Part shown: positions 1 through 11,289 of the stretch, one piece after another | How positions within the stretch are numbered: the stretch's first letter is position 1 | How the letters are laid out: each line of letters starts with the position of its first letter | NCBI GenBank assembly: GCA_036346255.1 | Contig: CM070633.1 | Location: forward strand, 16,244,001 to 16,308,000 | Direction of reading: 5' to 3' | DNA from: Ampelocalamus luodianensis | Taxonomy: Eukaryota > Streptophyta > Magnoliopsida > Poales > Poaceae | DNA length: 64,000 bases | The notes under the pieces: model-generated | What the model was told of the DNA's origin: nothing | The model's input: the letters and a program-made list of their open reading frames with translations, nothing else | The model's database searches: none | Made by a program: the position numbers and the translations under genes

Positions 1-223
1 TGCTATATAGTAATAGAAGTCATATGTGGTTTAGAACGAATCTGTCGATATATGGAAATGCATTATAACATCCTAAGGGTCAATTGCCTTTCCTATCGCA
101 AAGGAACTTCTGGCCCTGAATCCTGACGGAAACTAAATAAGGCCTCAAATGTTTTACTATCTCGTACTGATTCTGATTTGTTGTTGCACTAAAATTTTGT
201 TTGTTCCAACATCAAACCACCAG

Positions 224-370
224 GTTGATTATGAAATGGCACTGGAGTACGCCATGCAGAGCGGAGTAAGCGAGGAACCTCGAGAAGCAATCTATTTGAA
301 CTCGCTTGAAGGATCTTACAAGTTCATCGACTTCCAGAGCCCTGTTTTCGTGTTTAGGTTTATTTCTTGA
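224..370 (+). CDS. Exon-like segment, possible terminal exon of an unidentified gene
   Basis: An open segment follows a plausible acceptor (…accaccag at 216-223) and ends in TGA at 368-370. It encodes about 48 residues rich in acidic and aromatic positions (…LEYAMQSGVSEEPREAIYL…). The upstream in-frame part, from ATG 149, is low-complexity and hydrophobic and looks intronic, so I start the feature at the acceptor. I do not recognise the protein. Codon use and composition look coding, but the rest of the gene would lie left of the window. It could also be a chance open frame. Confidence 0.3.
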   Translation, partial: VDYEMALEYAMQSGVSEEPREAIYLNSLEGSYKFIDFQSPVFVFRFIS

Positions 371-644
371 GAGGGCAATTTACACGTCCATCTATTGTCA
401 GGTTGATTAATATGAAGTTTCCGTCGAACTAGAGACGAAACTGTACACAATTGTATTACACAATAGTATTCCCGTTGTAGTTGGCATGATTTATGTAGCC
501 ATGACTGTAACATAGGCATTACAAGTTGTTAGGGAGGTAGTTTTAATTCAGGATATGCTTGTATGCTGCATTCTTAGAGGATTTTTTTACTGCACTTAAT
601 CCATGGATCTAAGGAAAACTGATGTGACCGGTACTCGCTTCGTT
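371..644. other. Non-coding, possible 3' flank of the preceding exon
   Basis: AT-rich sequence with no convincing open frame or repeat. If the segment at 224-370 is a terminal exon, this would be its 3' UTR. No clear poly(A) signal was identified. Confidence 0.25.
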
Positions 645-894
645 CTTCTACTATTCAGGGTGTGAAAATAAATGAGGCTGTCAAAACATCTTGAGCATTA
701 AGCTTGTGAATTTTGTCATAGATACGAGTCGGACAGTAATTTGAGTAGATTTGTAGGCACCTTGGTCAGCTGTTCCTCTACTATTTAGGGTGTGAAAATA
801 AATGAGCCTGTCAAAACATCTTGAGCATTAAGCTTATGAATTTTGTTGTAGATATGAGTTTAGATAGTAGATTTGTAGGCATCCTCGGTCGGTT
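645..894. repeat. Two-copy tandem duplication, period about 130 bp
   Basis: Copy 1 (645-774) and copy 2 (775 to about 894) share a near-identical core beginning TCTACTATT(C/T)AGGG at 647 and 777. It runs through TGTGAAAATAAATGAG and AACATCTTGAGCATTAAGCTT. The last third of each copy is more diverged but still alignable (GATTTGTAGGCA…). Non-coding. Confidence 0.8.
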
Positions 895-1206
895 ATGTCG
901 ATCTTCGGGAATGTGTAAGTGGTGAACGAAACATAAGTGAAGTCAAGATCTTGCTTCAATATTGAAGTGATGTATAAGAGGTCTTCTCTCCTATTTTATA
1001 ATAGGGTTATTTATAGGATGAGAGGAGGGAGAAGGTAAATAATCATAATTCTAGTGCAATCATAGGGGTAGTCTCATCCTTCTTAGTTAGATGGGACTGC
1101 TTGCGTCGGCCCATATGACGTCGTCTCACCTGCCGGTGCCGAGTCCGGTTGGGAGTCGTCCCTATTGAGCAGGCGCTGCGCTGCTAGTCCCTCCGAGAGC
1201 AAGGGA
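895..1206. other. Non-coding, no recognised feature
   Basis: Mixed AT-rich then GC-richer sequence without a credible gene. The GC-rich end (1080-1206) may be the edge of another transposon, but no terminus or target duplication could be assigned. Confidence 0.3.
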
Positions 1207-1325
1207 TGTTAGAATAATGTTGTTGTTTAGCATAGTTGTGCAAGGAATTAGCACACAACTCATGAGTGTTGTGCAAGGAATTAGCACACAACTCATGCTC
1301 AACACTCAAATTAATACAATTTGAA
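1207..1325. repeat. LTR-like fragment with a perfect 30-bp direct repeat
   Basis: The stretch opens with TGTTAGAATAATG, which resembles a plant LTR start. Two identical 30-bp units lie at 1235-1264 and 1268-1297. Each unit contains GTTGTG and CACAAC arms around GCAAGGAATTAG. An outer pair, GAGTGTT (1264-1270) and AACACTC (1300-1306), is also complementary. It abuts the truncated gag to the right. The LTR assignment is inference from the terminal motif only. Confidence 0.4.
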
Positions 1326-1329
1326 TTCT

Positions 1330-2185
1330 CTACTTGAAATATGTGTATATCAGAATTATTTTCACTAATTTTTGCTCTAAAATAGCATGAACAGTAGACA
1401 ATTGTAGTTCTTCACAAGCATATTCACATTGAGTGATGATAGCACCATTATCTTTACTTTTTTGGCTTTCCTCAGATGATGTAGGTGCATCCATCTCCTC
1501 ATCTTCCTTCTTAAGCAATGGATTCGGTGGTTCAATCAGCCTATTCTTCTCTTCCGCATGGTTCTCAACTTTCTGTAAGTTGTTAGTCACAGAAAAAGAC
1601 ACAAATACAGGTTTGTTCTCATGTTTCCTATCATCAAGCATTCTTAATTTCTCCTCAATCCGACTTTCAACCTTATAGGCAGGTATAAACAACTGAGAGA
1701 GAGAATTACATTCTTTGTGAACAAGAAGGTCCCGAATTTCTTGATTAAGCCAACTTGAGAATATATTCTCTGTAGCTTTAGAATGTTCCTCTAAGCCACA
1801 ACACAACAAATGAGTTTTCAATTCATGATAGTATTCTCTTACAGTTCTATTACCTTGTTTTAAACATTGCAATCTAGCTAGCAAATAATCAGCATGATAT
1901 TTAGGAACGAAGTCATCTCTCAAAAGTTTTTTTAATGGATTGCAAGTTTGAGGCACTCTTCCATGTCTACTAAGATACTTCCACCAAAGTATTGTATCAT
2001 CAATAAAAACACCGGTGGCAGCTCTAATCTTTTGCCTATCAGATCAATCATAATATTCAAATTCTTTGTTTAATACTATCTCCCAGTCAACATAGGCATC
2101 AGGATCAAATTTACCAGCAAAAGATGGAAATGCATACTTAAATTTACCTCATTCCGGCATAGGAGATGAGTCAATGGCGTTGTTG
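1330..2185 (-). pseudogene. Truncated retrotransposon gag (gypsy-type), degenerate
   Basis: The longest open part (1330-1956) contains the plant Retrotrans_gag pattern: a YLLARLQCLKQG stretch, then TVREYYHELKTHLLCCGL, followed by an acidic/lysine-rich tail. Reading on upstream (1960-2170, same strand) gives …FAGKFDPDAYVDWE…, the usual N-terminal part of this gag, interrupted by in-frame stops (one near 2045, one near 2155). No protease, RT or integrase follows, because sequence of another kind begins at about 1325. Together with the primer-binding site and LTR to the right, it forms a 5'-end-only remnant of a minus-strand element. Confidence 0.7.
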
Positions 2186-3400
2186 ATCTCATGAAACTTC
2201 CTCCTCTGCGATCTTGACCCTATTATGGTTAGTAGAAAACAAGAAAATACACGAGAATTATGTAAGTCCCTATCTACTACTAGGATCTGGAGGTTACAAG
2301 TCACTCATGCTCAAGCTCTTGCCAAACTCTTGCAAGTTCTTACCAATGCAAACAAGTGGTACAACCAGTGACTGGTTCATGATAAACCTGACTCAAGTGA
2401 TGAGTAGAGCGATTGCAAGGGGCGGTTCGACGTGATCTGCTCTGTTAGTAGAAAGTGGAGCTGGGACATGCTTAATATTAGGTAGCAAGGAGAATAATCA
2501 GTTAATTTAAGAAATTGTACAGAATTGAATTATAGTTCGTATCTAGCACTTAGCCTATGTTGCTGATCAACCAAGGATGGATGAAGGCTAAAACAAGTGT
2601 ATAACAATGTATAGGAGTGGCAGACACAGGATAATTCAATAGAATGCAATTTGGAGTGAAAAACACAAGTATTGACCCAACACTGAAAACTGTGGTTTTC
2701 TGTCCACTAGACAGTCTGTCGGTATTTCGGCCGTAACTTTTTGTCAGCTGCTTCTTTTCCAATGATTATTTTTTCTCTATTTCCCGATGGCTGTTTTTAC
2801 AATTTTTCTTTTGGGTCCACTTTATGAATACCAACTGAAAAATTTGCACAAAAATCACAAGTGCAGACAGTTTCAGATTCAAACAGAAAACTAGGTCAAC
2901 TTTCACCACATATAACTTTTGACTGCCTTGCTTGATTGAAACAAAATTTTACAGGCTGCTGGATAAAGAAAGTTTTTTTTATCTAATGGTGGTGGTTTAA
3001 ATCGAAAAGGATGAAAGAACCAAAAAGTTATGACAATTTTTGTAGTGGTGGCAGAAAAGGGAGTCTTCTGGCCGAAATTGGGAATTAGGGTTTGAGATGT
3101 TCCAGATGGATTTGGACGTGAGAATTTTCTTTTGGAGCTTATTTTTGGGTTTAGGACGTGATGGATGGGCTAGGGTTTCAATATTTTTTAGGGGATTTTT
3201 ATAGGACCAAAGATATGACCAGCAACTAGACAAAACTAAAACGAACACAAATTCAATTTAGCAAACCAAAACTAACAGATTGAAAGGCACAACGGGGTTT
3301 GGATGACAAAGATTAATTCTTTTTGTAGGGCAAATTTTCTGGACTATAGGTATTAAAAATTGAAACAAGTAACTAAAAGAATTCCTACCAGTAAACTTTA
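2186..3400 (-). other. 5' leader of the truncated minus-strand retroelement
   Basis: This region lies between the gag remnant and the primer-binding site, where an untranslated leader would sit. It is AT-rich, has only short chance frames, and shows no separate gene. Confidence 0.45.
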
Positions 3401-3413
3401 GCTCTGATACCAC
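3401..3413 (-). promoter_or_regulatory. Primer-binding site for initiator tRNA-Met
   Basis: The minus strand reads TGGTATCAGAGC, the common plant LTR-element primer site matching the 3' end of initiator tRNA-Met. It lies 8-9 bases inside the LTR that starts at 3422 and fixes the element's orientation as minus. Confidence 0.75.
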
Positions 3414-3421
3414 CTAATGAT

Positions 3422-4410
3422 TGATGTGGGGTCCCGATCTTCCGATGGGATGATAACTTCGATTTAGAGGAGAACAATTTTGATGATACAGGCTTCTAAC
3501 CGATCACGACCAGAACACCAAGAAATCGTTAAACCACACTCCGAATCGTTATCAACCATACCAAGAACGCAGTTGACCTGAACAAGAGGTATAATTCCTA
3601 TGAGCAATCGAAGAACAAGCAAGAACAAGATACAAAAGTAATCTGAAATTGCAAATAGGAAATATGAATTCACATGAGTTGAGGCTTGGAAATCGCAGTT
3701 ATTGGTCTAGTCAACACAAGAACACACGATGATGTTTTCACGGTGAAAAAACCCATCTAAACAAGCCTCAAAACCCTAAAAGAGGCGTGTACACAGTATA
3801 TATTGAAGGAGAGGCGGCAACCACAAGAAGTGGAGTCGAACCCTAACTCTATCTCTTGGTCCACTGTCTTGTTTCGACAATTCCTACGTGCTCTGAATGA
3901 ATTTCAAGGTGGGGATGGATCCATTGGAAAGATCTCCGAATAAGCTTTCCAACAAGCCCAAGAATACCCGAATCGGATTCCGTTTGTGAATGTTATGACC
4001 TTTTTATTATGGGCCTATTGGGCTGAATTAGTGTCATTGTTTTGGCGATTCCAAAGTGCACAAAAGGAATTTGGGGATGGGACTGGATCCGTTGAAAAGA
4101 GGACGAGATAATATTTCCATCCTGTACTCATACACCTCAAACGGAGTCCGTATGCGATCCGTATGCGAATTCTATGCACGTTTGAAGTTGATGTGTCTCC
4201 GGATGCCGAAATGGATTCGAGAACGTATCCAACTTGAACTCTTGCTTGACTTAAACAAAAAGTAATGTCGTGACCCTAAGTAAGAGTTAGGGAAGGCGTC
4301 GACTTGGTCTTGATGTGCGGGTCGGCTTCCCTTTAGGTGGATACCAACCACGAGCGCGTAGTGTTGATGCATTCTTTCTTGTATAGCTGCACAAATATAC
4401 ATTTTCATCA
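3422..4410 (-). repeat. 5' LTR of the truncated minus-strand retroelement
   Basis: A 989-bp segment with matching inverted ends (TGATG at 3422, CATCA ending at 4410), directly next to the primer-binding site. On the minus strand it contains TATA-like CAATATATACTG (3795-3806), correctly placed for transcription toward gag. There is no second LTR in the window, so the left end of the element is lost. Confidence 0.65.
3795..3806 (-). promoter_or_regulatory. TATA-like element of the LTR
   Basis: Minus-strand CAATATATACTG lies about 380 bp from the internal edge of the LTR, a usual position for the U3/R boundary. This is assigned by position and motif only. Confidence 0.4.
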
Positions 4411-5382
4411 TTAGGTAGTATCATATTCTCATTTAAAATAAATTGAAGCTGAAGGAACGAATTCATCTTTTATTCAATCTTGAAAGCTATGGTCGTATGT
4501 GTATGTGGCATAGTCACATCATGAACATAACACTCTGTAGAAAAATTCAGAGTTGTGTGAGGTGTTCGAAAATCTGTACCTAGACAACGATACTTAGAAC
4601 ATGGATGTGTGTAGAGCTATATACTGTACTCTTTTTTCTTTGCCAAGGCTTTCTCATGTTAAGTTTTTATTTGACAAAGATTTTAACGAGGCAGCCATTT
4701 AAATATTAATATTTTATACAATTTTCGTATGTATTTCTGAATTTTACACATTTTTCTAATTTTTTTTAAAATTTCGACCCGAAATGGGCTACGCGGGTCG
4801 AGCATGGCTTGTCGGGCTTACCATGCCCGGGCCGGCTTAGCACGACACGAAGTGCCCGAGTGTCATGCCTGGGTCAGCACCTTGGCCCACGAGCCAGCCC
4901 GACCTGACCCGATTAGTGCCTGGGTCAGGCTCGTGTCGGCCTAGGCAACCCATGTGGTCATGACTATGGTGGAGTGTGAGACAGAAGGGAGGAGGGCTTG
5001 GAGAATAAAGAAAACGATGATAATATGGGCATTTTGGGAAAAAAAATGACAGAACAATCGAACAGAGTTAACGATAGTGGCATAAAAGGGTAGAGTCTGC
5101 ACAATGCGATGTTATGTAAGAGAGAGTTGTGTTTGTGATCTAGGGCAGACCTAAAGAAGGTTGAAATTTCAGTTTTTAGTGGAGTAACCTAATATTTGAC
5201 TATTTATACCCCGCTCAGCTCAACAAAGATACCCCGATCGTCCACTTGTGCTCCACTCATTTTTTGATCTAGGTCCGCCCCTGTTTGCGATGGCAGATGC
5301 GGGATATAGAAACTTTACGGTGACATAAATTTTTTCCAGAGTACAAAGTTGCCCTTCGAAAGTTCGAATGCATGAATTTCAT
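4411..5382. other. Non-coding; GC-rich repeat patch and a transposon-like end
   Basis: Bases 4785-4960 are an unusually GC-rich patch with repeated short GGGTC/GGCCGGC/CCCGA words, similar in style to subterminal repeats of grass hAT or Mutator-like elements. At 5266-5282, CTAGGTCCGCCCCTG resembles the right terminal sequence of a hAT-like element, and a diverged partner occurs near 5138. No transposase or target duplication was found. The rest is AT-rich. Confidence 0.3.
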
Positions 5383-5713
5383 AAAGTACACTGTAGGTCC
5401 CTAAACTTGTCAGAGGAATTCACTTGGGTCCCTGATCCGTGAAACTGTCTAATCCAGTACCTAAACCTATTTAAGTGGGTCATCGGAGGTCCAAAAGAGC
5501 CGGGGTTGGCCTTGACCGCTAACGTGGATGGTTGACCATGATGTGGACTCCCACCTCACATGGTTGACCGTGACGTAGACTCCCACCTCACCTCACTACA
5601 CAAGTACACCTCTCCCTCCACCACCTTACCCCACTTCTCTCTCCCCTCTCTTCCCAAATCGAGCCAAGAACACCTCCTCCAGCCTCCTCACTCTCTCTCT
5701 AAAGCTTCCTCCC
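5383..5713 (+). repeat. Left inverted-repeat arm, outer part
   Basis: Matches 11648-11942 in inverted orientation over about 300 bp, with scattered substitutions and indels. It ends in AAGCTTCCTCCC, exactly where the right arm continues CCATGGGCGCG into the peroxidase. The continuation on this side is displaced to 9775 by the inserted LTR. Confidence 0.8.
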
Positions 5714-8700
5714 TGTAACATCCCGATTTTCTAAGCCTTTTTGAGAATTTTTAAAATAAAAATAACCATTTGGTCTTGTTGAAGTTCCAAAGCTTAACTT
5801 GAGACTTTCAGAATTAAAGTGCTTTAAAATGACTAAATCAAACTTCAACTAATCCAAAAGTTGGTTCCTTTTTAGTTTTCTTGGCTTCTAGTGTTGTTTT
5901 CTTTTCTCCGTTCGTTAAGACCTCCTTCTCGTCCGTTCGAACCTCCCCTTTCCTTTGAAATCCCTCTATGTCTAGACCTCCCCTTTCGTTTCGCGCTGCC
6001 CACGCCCTCCCCTCTTTTGTACCGTCCGATTTGTGTTGGGCGGCCCGATAGAGCTGAGAGGTTCAGACGGTCCGAACGTTCGTGTCCTTTTGGACCACCC
6101 GATCCCATCGGATGGCCCCGCTTCGCAGCGCCTTTCTTTGTCCTTTGGACCTCCTCGTGGTCTTTCCACCCCTTATGGTCACGGCCTCCCTTTTCTCAGA
6201 ACACCCTGTTGGTCACCCTCGTGGTCTTTTGTAAAGACCACCCTTTGGGTTAGGACCCCCTTAACCTCCTCTCTGGTTTAGACCTCCTCTGTGGTTTAGG
6301 CCTTCCTTCTTGTTTGGAATTCCCTTGAGTCCAGACCTCCTTCTCGTTTTGACCTTTCCTTTGGTTCAGACCTTCTTCTTGTTTGAACCTTCCCTATGGT
6401 TCAGATCTCCTTCGTGTTTGGACTTTCCCTTGTGTCCAGACCTCCCTTGCGTTTGGACCTCCCCTTGTGTCCAGACCTCCCTTGCGTTTGGACCTCCTTT
6501 TGAGTCTAGACCTTCCTTTGGTTTTGACCTCTCCTTGGGTCACGACCACCTCTGAGATGTTCCAAGCTCGAGTTTATGTTTCAAACATCCTTAATTTCTG
6601 AAACTCAAATTCGGGTTGATTTTCTTCCTTCTGGGTCTCTCCCTCATTTAACCTTTTTCCCTCCTCTTAACCGTCAGGACCTCCTTTGGTTTCATCTTTA
6701 CCGTAAGAATCTTCTTTGATTTCATCTTGACCGCCATGACCTCCTTTGGTTTCATCTTGACCATCATGACCTCCTCAGGAGCACCCGCGTGGACTCCTCG
6801 AAACCCCTCAGGATCTCCTCTTTGGACCTCTTTGTCCTTTGGACCTCCTTGTCATTTGGACCTCGTCCTCCACACAACTTCTGGTCTTTTTGTAGAGACC
6901 ACCCTCTGCGATCGCATCCGTCTCTTTTGCAAAGACCACCCTTCTAGTCTTTTTGCAGAGACCACCCTCTGTGGTCGCATCCACCCCTTTTGCAAAGACC
7001 ACCTCCTCAAGACCTCTCCTCAGGACCCCTCCTCAGGACCTCCTCCTGTGACCATCCTTTTCGGTTGGACCTCTCTCTTGGTCACAACTTTCCCCCGCTG
7101 TTGAACCCCACTGCCTTCAAGCTCTGTTTTTCCCCGTGTTTGGCACCGCTGAAGTTCGCCGCAACCAAGAAAGCCACTGGAGTTCACCATCGCAGAGGAG
7201 CCGTTGGAACCTGCGCCGTCGCCTTTTCGTCACCAACAAGTTCTCCAGTAGTCACGGGAGCTCGTCGTCACCAAAGAGTTCGCCGGAGTCCACGTCGTCG
7301 TCGTTCTCCGTTCGTCGCCTTTCTAGCCTTTTTCACCGGTTTCTCTCTCTCTTGTTCTGGTGAGTTTTTCGTGCCTCGTTTGTTCATATTTGTTCTTACG
7401 ACCATGTTATGTAGTCGTATCCTTCCTTGTTCTTGCAATCCTCCCTTTTCGGGTCATCTTGATCGTTCGGGACCTCCCTTGAGTCATCTTGCCCATCCAG
7501 GATCTCTCTCGGGTCATCTTGTCTGATCAGGATCTCCTCCAGGTCATCCTGATCGTTTAAGATCTTCCCTGAGCCGCTTTGCTCACAGGACCTCCTTGTG
7601 ACTTGTTAAACATGTTTCAACCAGGTCGCTTAGGACATCCTATCAACTCGTAGGACTCCTTGTGACTTGTCGAACCTGATTCGACCAGGCCGCTTAGGAC
7701 CGTCTATCGACTCGTAGGACCTCATCGTGGCTCGTTGATCCTGTTTTGATCTAGTCACTTAGGACCTCCCTCCGACCATTTGGACCTCCTCGACCGTTGA
7801 GCTTGGTTCGACCAGCTCGTTGAACCTCCTTCCTCCAACTCTTTAGGACCTCCCTTTTTAGTCTAGTTTGCGTTGTTTTCGTTTGAACTGTTTGATTCAA
7901 ATTTCATTTGAATCTTATTTGATCTTTATTTGATCTTGCATTGTTCTAACGTGTAGACTTCGATGCCACTGGAGAGCCCAAGCTCTGCGAGAAAGTGTGC
8001 CCGTAAAGCCTTCGAGCGAGACAAGTTACACCCTTGACCATGTTGCACCCACTATCTCAAATGATTTAAGTTCTGTTTCAAGTATTACTGCATGCTTATT
8101 TATACTTAATTATTTCAATACCTGTCTTCAAATTTATAGCTATACCTGAATCCTTTGTAAGACCAATGTTGACATTGAATTAAATCTGTTGTCACCATAG
8201 ATAAAGCCTGGTTGATACAATAGTGTGAATCGGGATCATATGAAAAACTCTTTGCTTAGCCGAAGCTTAGCTCAAAAATATTTGATTTGGGGATGTTTAC
8301 CAAAAGCTCCAATGTGTTTCAAATTGTTTTGCCATGGTATGGTTAGTACCATGGAGTTTGCTGAAATGTTTTACTATGGTAATTAAATTGAAAACTGGTT
8401 TGGATTTGGGCGAATTGGTTGTTTGGTGGGTGCATGTTTATGCACGGGATCAACCGGGTATGGTTGAGGCCCAGGGTTCTTTTGGAAGTCGCCCAGGTCA
8501 GTTAAGGACCTGTCTTCGAGTGTATTTTGCTATGCCTCACCGTGCAACCACATGTCCTAAGAATGGGGAGGGGACCTGGCCAACTAATTTGTAATGTTCC
8601 ACCGTGGTTGTTCCATTTAGATGCGGTGGGTAGTATTTTATGACCTACGTTTAGTCGCACTTGGCGCAAGAGGGGGCCCCATGAACCCGATGGGTTTCTA

Positions 8701-9774
8701 TCCAGGGGGGGGGGGCGAAACCTTAGCGAGGGACTAGAGAAATCGTGTCGTGTGGGTAAAGCTGTACAACCTCTGCAGAGTGTAAAACTATTCGAATAAC
8801 TGTGTCCACGGTTATGGACATGCTAGCAAAGCTGCTCCAAGTTAGGTCTTTGGTTTTGTTTTCAAAAGGATTTGTTAAATGGCTTTTGGATCTCTATCCA
8901 AATAGGTTTTGGTAGTGAGCCTTGTGACAGGAGGGTATCCTTCATCACTTGTGATGAATGTTATCCAAACTGGAAAACTGAGTTTTAGAAAAAGAAATTT
9001 TGTTATTGTATAACTGCCTTGAACTTAGTACTTGTATTTAGAAAGTAACATGGCTTTATGCAAATCAACTCTATAAGTCTTCCTTTGTGATATCCTTGCA
9101 TGCATGATAATCTGTTATTGACGGGTGTGACTTGCGAGCACGGTTGTTGTGCCCACTTTTGCTTGAATTAATCTTTTGAGCAGGAGAGGACTTTGAAGAG
9201 ATTGATGCCCAAGACGACTAGGCTACGCCCTCCAGCCGATTGCCTGTGGTGTATCGGGTGGCCTGCTTGTTTTATCTTCCGCTGTGTTTTGGTTGCCGGC
9301 TTGTAAGCCATCCTTGTAATCAACTCTTATGACGTTAGTAAAGTTTGCGTTGATGTATGTTACCACTCTTGTGTGTACTGTGTGAGCTAGCAGCTGATCC
9401 TTGGGACTAGCTCGGTTTGCACAGAGGACCTTGGGGTGATCCTAGCTCACCACGACCACCCTCGGATCCAGTCGTGGGAGGTCTTGAGGTGATCCTAGCA
9501 CTCCACGACCACCCTCGGGTTTGGTCGTGGGAGGTCTTGGGGTGATCTCAGCTCTCCACGACCATCCCTAGTCGGTAGTGTGGTCCTGGATGGCCCTCCT
9601 GGGTCTCACGACCTCCTCGGGTCCTGTCTCAGGACATCCGGGTGGTTCTGCTGGACCCCCTGGGTGGTCTTGGAGGACTTCCCAAGCGATCCCGCTGAAC
9701 CTCCTAGGAGGTCCTAGTGGACTTTTCGGGTGGTCCTGGAGGACCTCTCGGGTGACCTGGGTCGGGTCGTGACA
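5714..9774 (+). mobile_element. Solo LTR of a long-LTR Ty3/gypsy (Tekay/Del-like) element
   Basis: A 4,061-bp unit beginning TGTAACATCCCG and ending GTCGTGACA. It is flanked by CTCCC (5709-5713) and GTCCC (9775-9779), a 5-bp target duplication with one change. The right arm of the host inverted repeat keeps the uninterrupted target (CTTCCTCCCATGGG), which confirms the insertion boundaries. There is no internal domain. A block near 8788-8820 (CTATTCGAATA…GGTTATGGACA) is also found, inverted, in the LTRs of the gypsy element at 20840-34003, supporting the family. Several stretches are degenerate tandem repeats (6250-7060 around GGACCTCC; 7560-7860; 9440-9770 around GTCGTGGGAGGTCTT). Open frames in these are low-complexity and not genes. 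Confidence 0.85.
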
Positions 9775-9779
9775 GTCCC

Positions 9780-10494
9780 ATGGGCGCGCTTCTCCGCTGC
9801 CTCCTGTTCTTCCTCACCCTCGTCACTGCCCGCAGCGTGGTGGCGGGCAGGATGTCCACGTCGTACTACCGCCGCAGCTGCCCGCGTGTCCAGCAGATCG
9901 CCGCTGCCAAGCAGCGTGTCAACCCGTCCACGGCGGTGGGCACGCTGCGCCTCTTCTTCCACGACTGCTTCATCTCTGGCTGCGACGCCTCCGTCCTCGT
10001 CTCTCCGCTCTCCTCCGACCGGTCCCCAGAGTGCGGCCGTGTACGCGCGCTGCGACTCGGCCCAAGCCTCCAACGCCACGCTCCAGCTTTGGAGTTCCGC
10101 CCCGAGCGCTCCTCCCTCGTTGGATCTACATGGACTTCGTCGTCGTTCTCCTTTCGTCCTCGTTCTGCTCTCCTTTCATCCTCGTTCTGCTCCCCCTCCC
10201 CCGGAGCACGCCGTGGAGATCAACCTCTCACTCTCGGGGGACACCTTCAACGCCGTCGCTCGCACCAAGGTGGCGCTCGAGGTTGCCTGCCCTTGCACAG
10301 TCTCCTGCGCCGATATCCTCGCGCTGGCTACGCGCGACCTCGTGGGGATCCTCGACGGGCTGAGCTTCCCCGTCGCGCTCGGCGTCGAGGGGAACCTCTC
10401 CTACACCAACATGTCCGTGCGCAAGGGGTTGACGCCGCAGGAGATGGTCGCGCTCGCCGGCGCCCACACCGTTGGCTTCTCCTACTGCTCTGAC
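9780..10494 (+). pseudogene. Class III (secretory) peroxidase fragment, left arm
   Basis: Begins with a hydrophobic signal-peptide-like start (MGALLRCLLFFLTLV), then SCPRVQQI and the distal-haem helix LRLFFHDCFISGCDASVLVS with the catalytic His. After about residue 85 the reading frame is interrupted by extra sequence (about 10,035-10,200). In another frame the enzyme resumes with EINLSLSGDTFNAVARTKVA, VSCADILALATRD and LTPQEMVALAGAHTVGFSYC, which holds the proximal haem-ligand His. Short blocks between these motifs are missing, and the C-terminal third is absent because minisatellite sequence starts at about 10,495. Class III peroxidases are secreted haem enzymes of about 320-350 residues; this copy cannot make one. 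It was probably captured or duplicated with its promoter region. Confidence 0.85.
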
Positions 10495-11040
10495 ACCGTT
10501 GGATCTACATGAACTTCATGGTTGTTCGCTGTTAGATACTGAATCGGTATCTTTGCCTCTCAGCCATTGGATCTACAGGAACTTCATGGTCGTCCACCGT
10601 TGGATCTACATGAACCGAACTTCATGGTCGTCTACCGTTGGATACTAAATCGGTATCTTTGCCTCTCAGCCATTGGATCTACATGAACTTCATGGTCGTC
10701 CGCCGTTGGATCTAAAGAACTTCAAGGTCGTCCGCCGTTGGATCTACATGAACTTCATGGTCGTTCGCCGTTGGATACTGAATCGGTATCTTTGCCTCTA
10801 GATGGTCGTCCGTCGTTGGATCTACAAAACTTCATGGTCATCCGCCGTTGGATCTACATGAACTTCATGGTCGTTTGTCGTAGGATACTGAATCGGTATC
10901 TTTGCCTCTCAGCCATTTGATCTACATGAACTTCATAGTCGTTCGCCGTTGGATCTACATGAACCGAACTTCATGGTTGTCCATCGTTGGATCTAAAGAA
11001 CTTCATGGTCGTCCACCGTTGGATCTACATGGACTTCGTC
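10495..11040. repeat. Minisatellite array in the centre of the inverted-repeat element
   Basis: Degenerate tandem copies of GTTGGATCTACATGAACTTC followed by ATGGTCGTCCGCC. A longer variant adds GATACTGAATCGGTATC and TTTGCCTCTCAGCC. About a dozen core units occur, with higher-order alternation of the short and long forms. One further unit lies at about 10,121-10,190 inside the left peroxidase copy, and the last unit (11,022-11,065) runs into the right-hand region, so the array sits at the junction of the two arms. Confidence 0.85.
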
Positions 11041-11289
11041 CTCGATCTCCTTTCGTCCTCGTTATGCTCCTCCTCGCTGCCACGCTGCTTCGTGGCCATC
11101 GCGATGGTGGCCGCCTCGGCCGTGGCAGCCTCCACCGCCCTAGTCGTCGCCTCCATGTCCACGACGTGGACCGCGCGGGCCCAAGCGACGAGCAGACGCG
11201 ACATATCCTCGCTATCCTTGACGTAGCTCTGGGCCCAACCCTAGAGCGCAGCGACGAGGGGTGTATCAGGGCCCACCTCCGCCTCTGGG
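11041..11289. other. GC-rich spacer between minisatellite and right peroxidase copy
   Basis: Coding-like GC-rich sequence not shared with the left arm. Open frames run on both strands, but none shows a recognisable domain. It may be a piece of another captured gene, or rearranged peroxidase sequence. Confidence 0.3.

Noticed and set aside
4785..4960. GC-rich patch as a CpG-island promoter
   Set aside because: Word composition (GGGTC/GGCCGG repeats) and lack of any adjacent gene fit transposon subterminal repeats better.
6310..7526. Several overlapping plus-strand open frames (up to 178 codons), Phe/Pro/Ser-rich
   Set aside because: They lie inside the solo LTR, consist of degenerate GGACCTCC-type tandem repeats, and have no domain.
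9714..10079. 121-codon minus-strand frame over the peroxidase
   Set aside because: Antisense shadow of the GC-rich peroxidase coding sequence.
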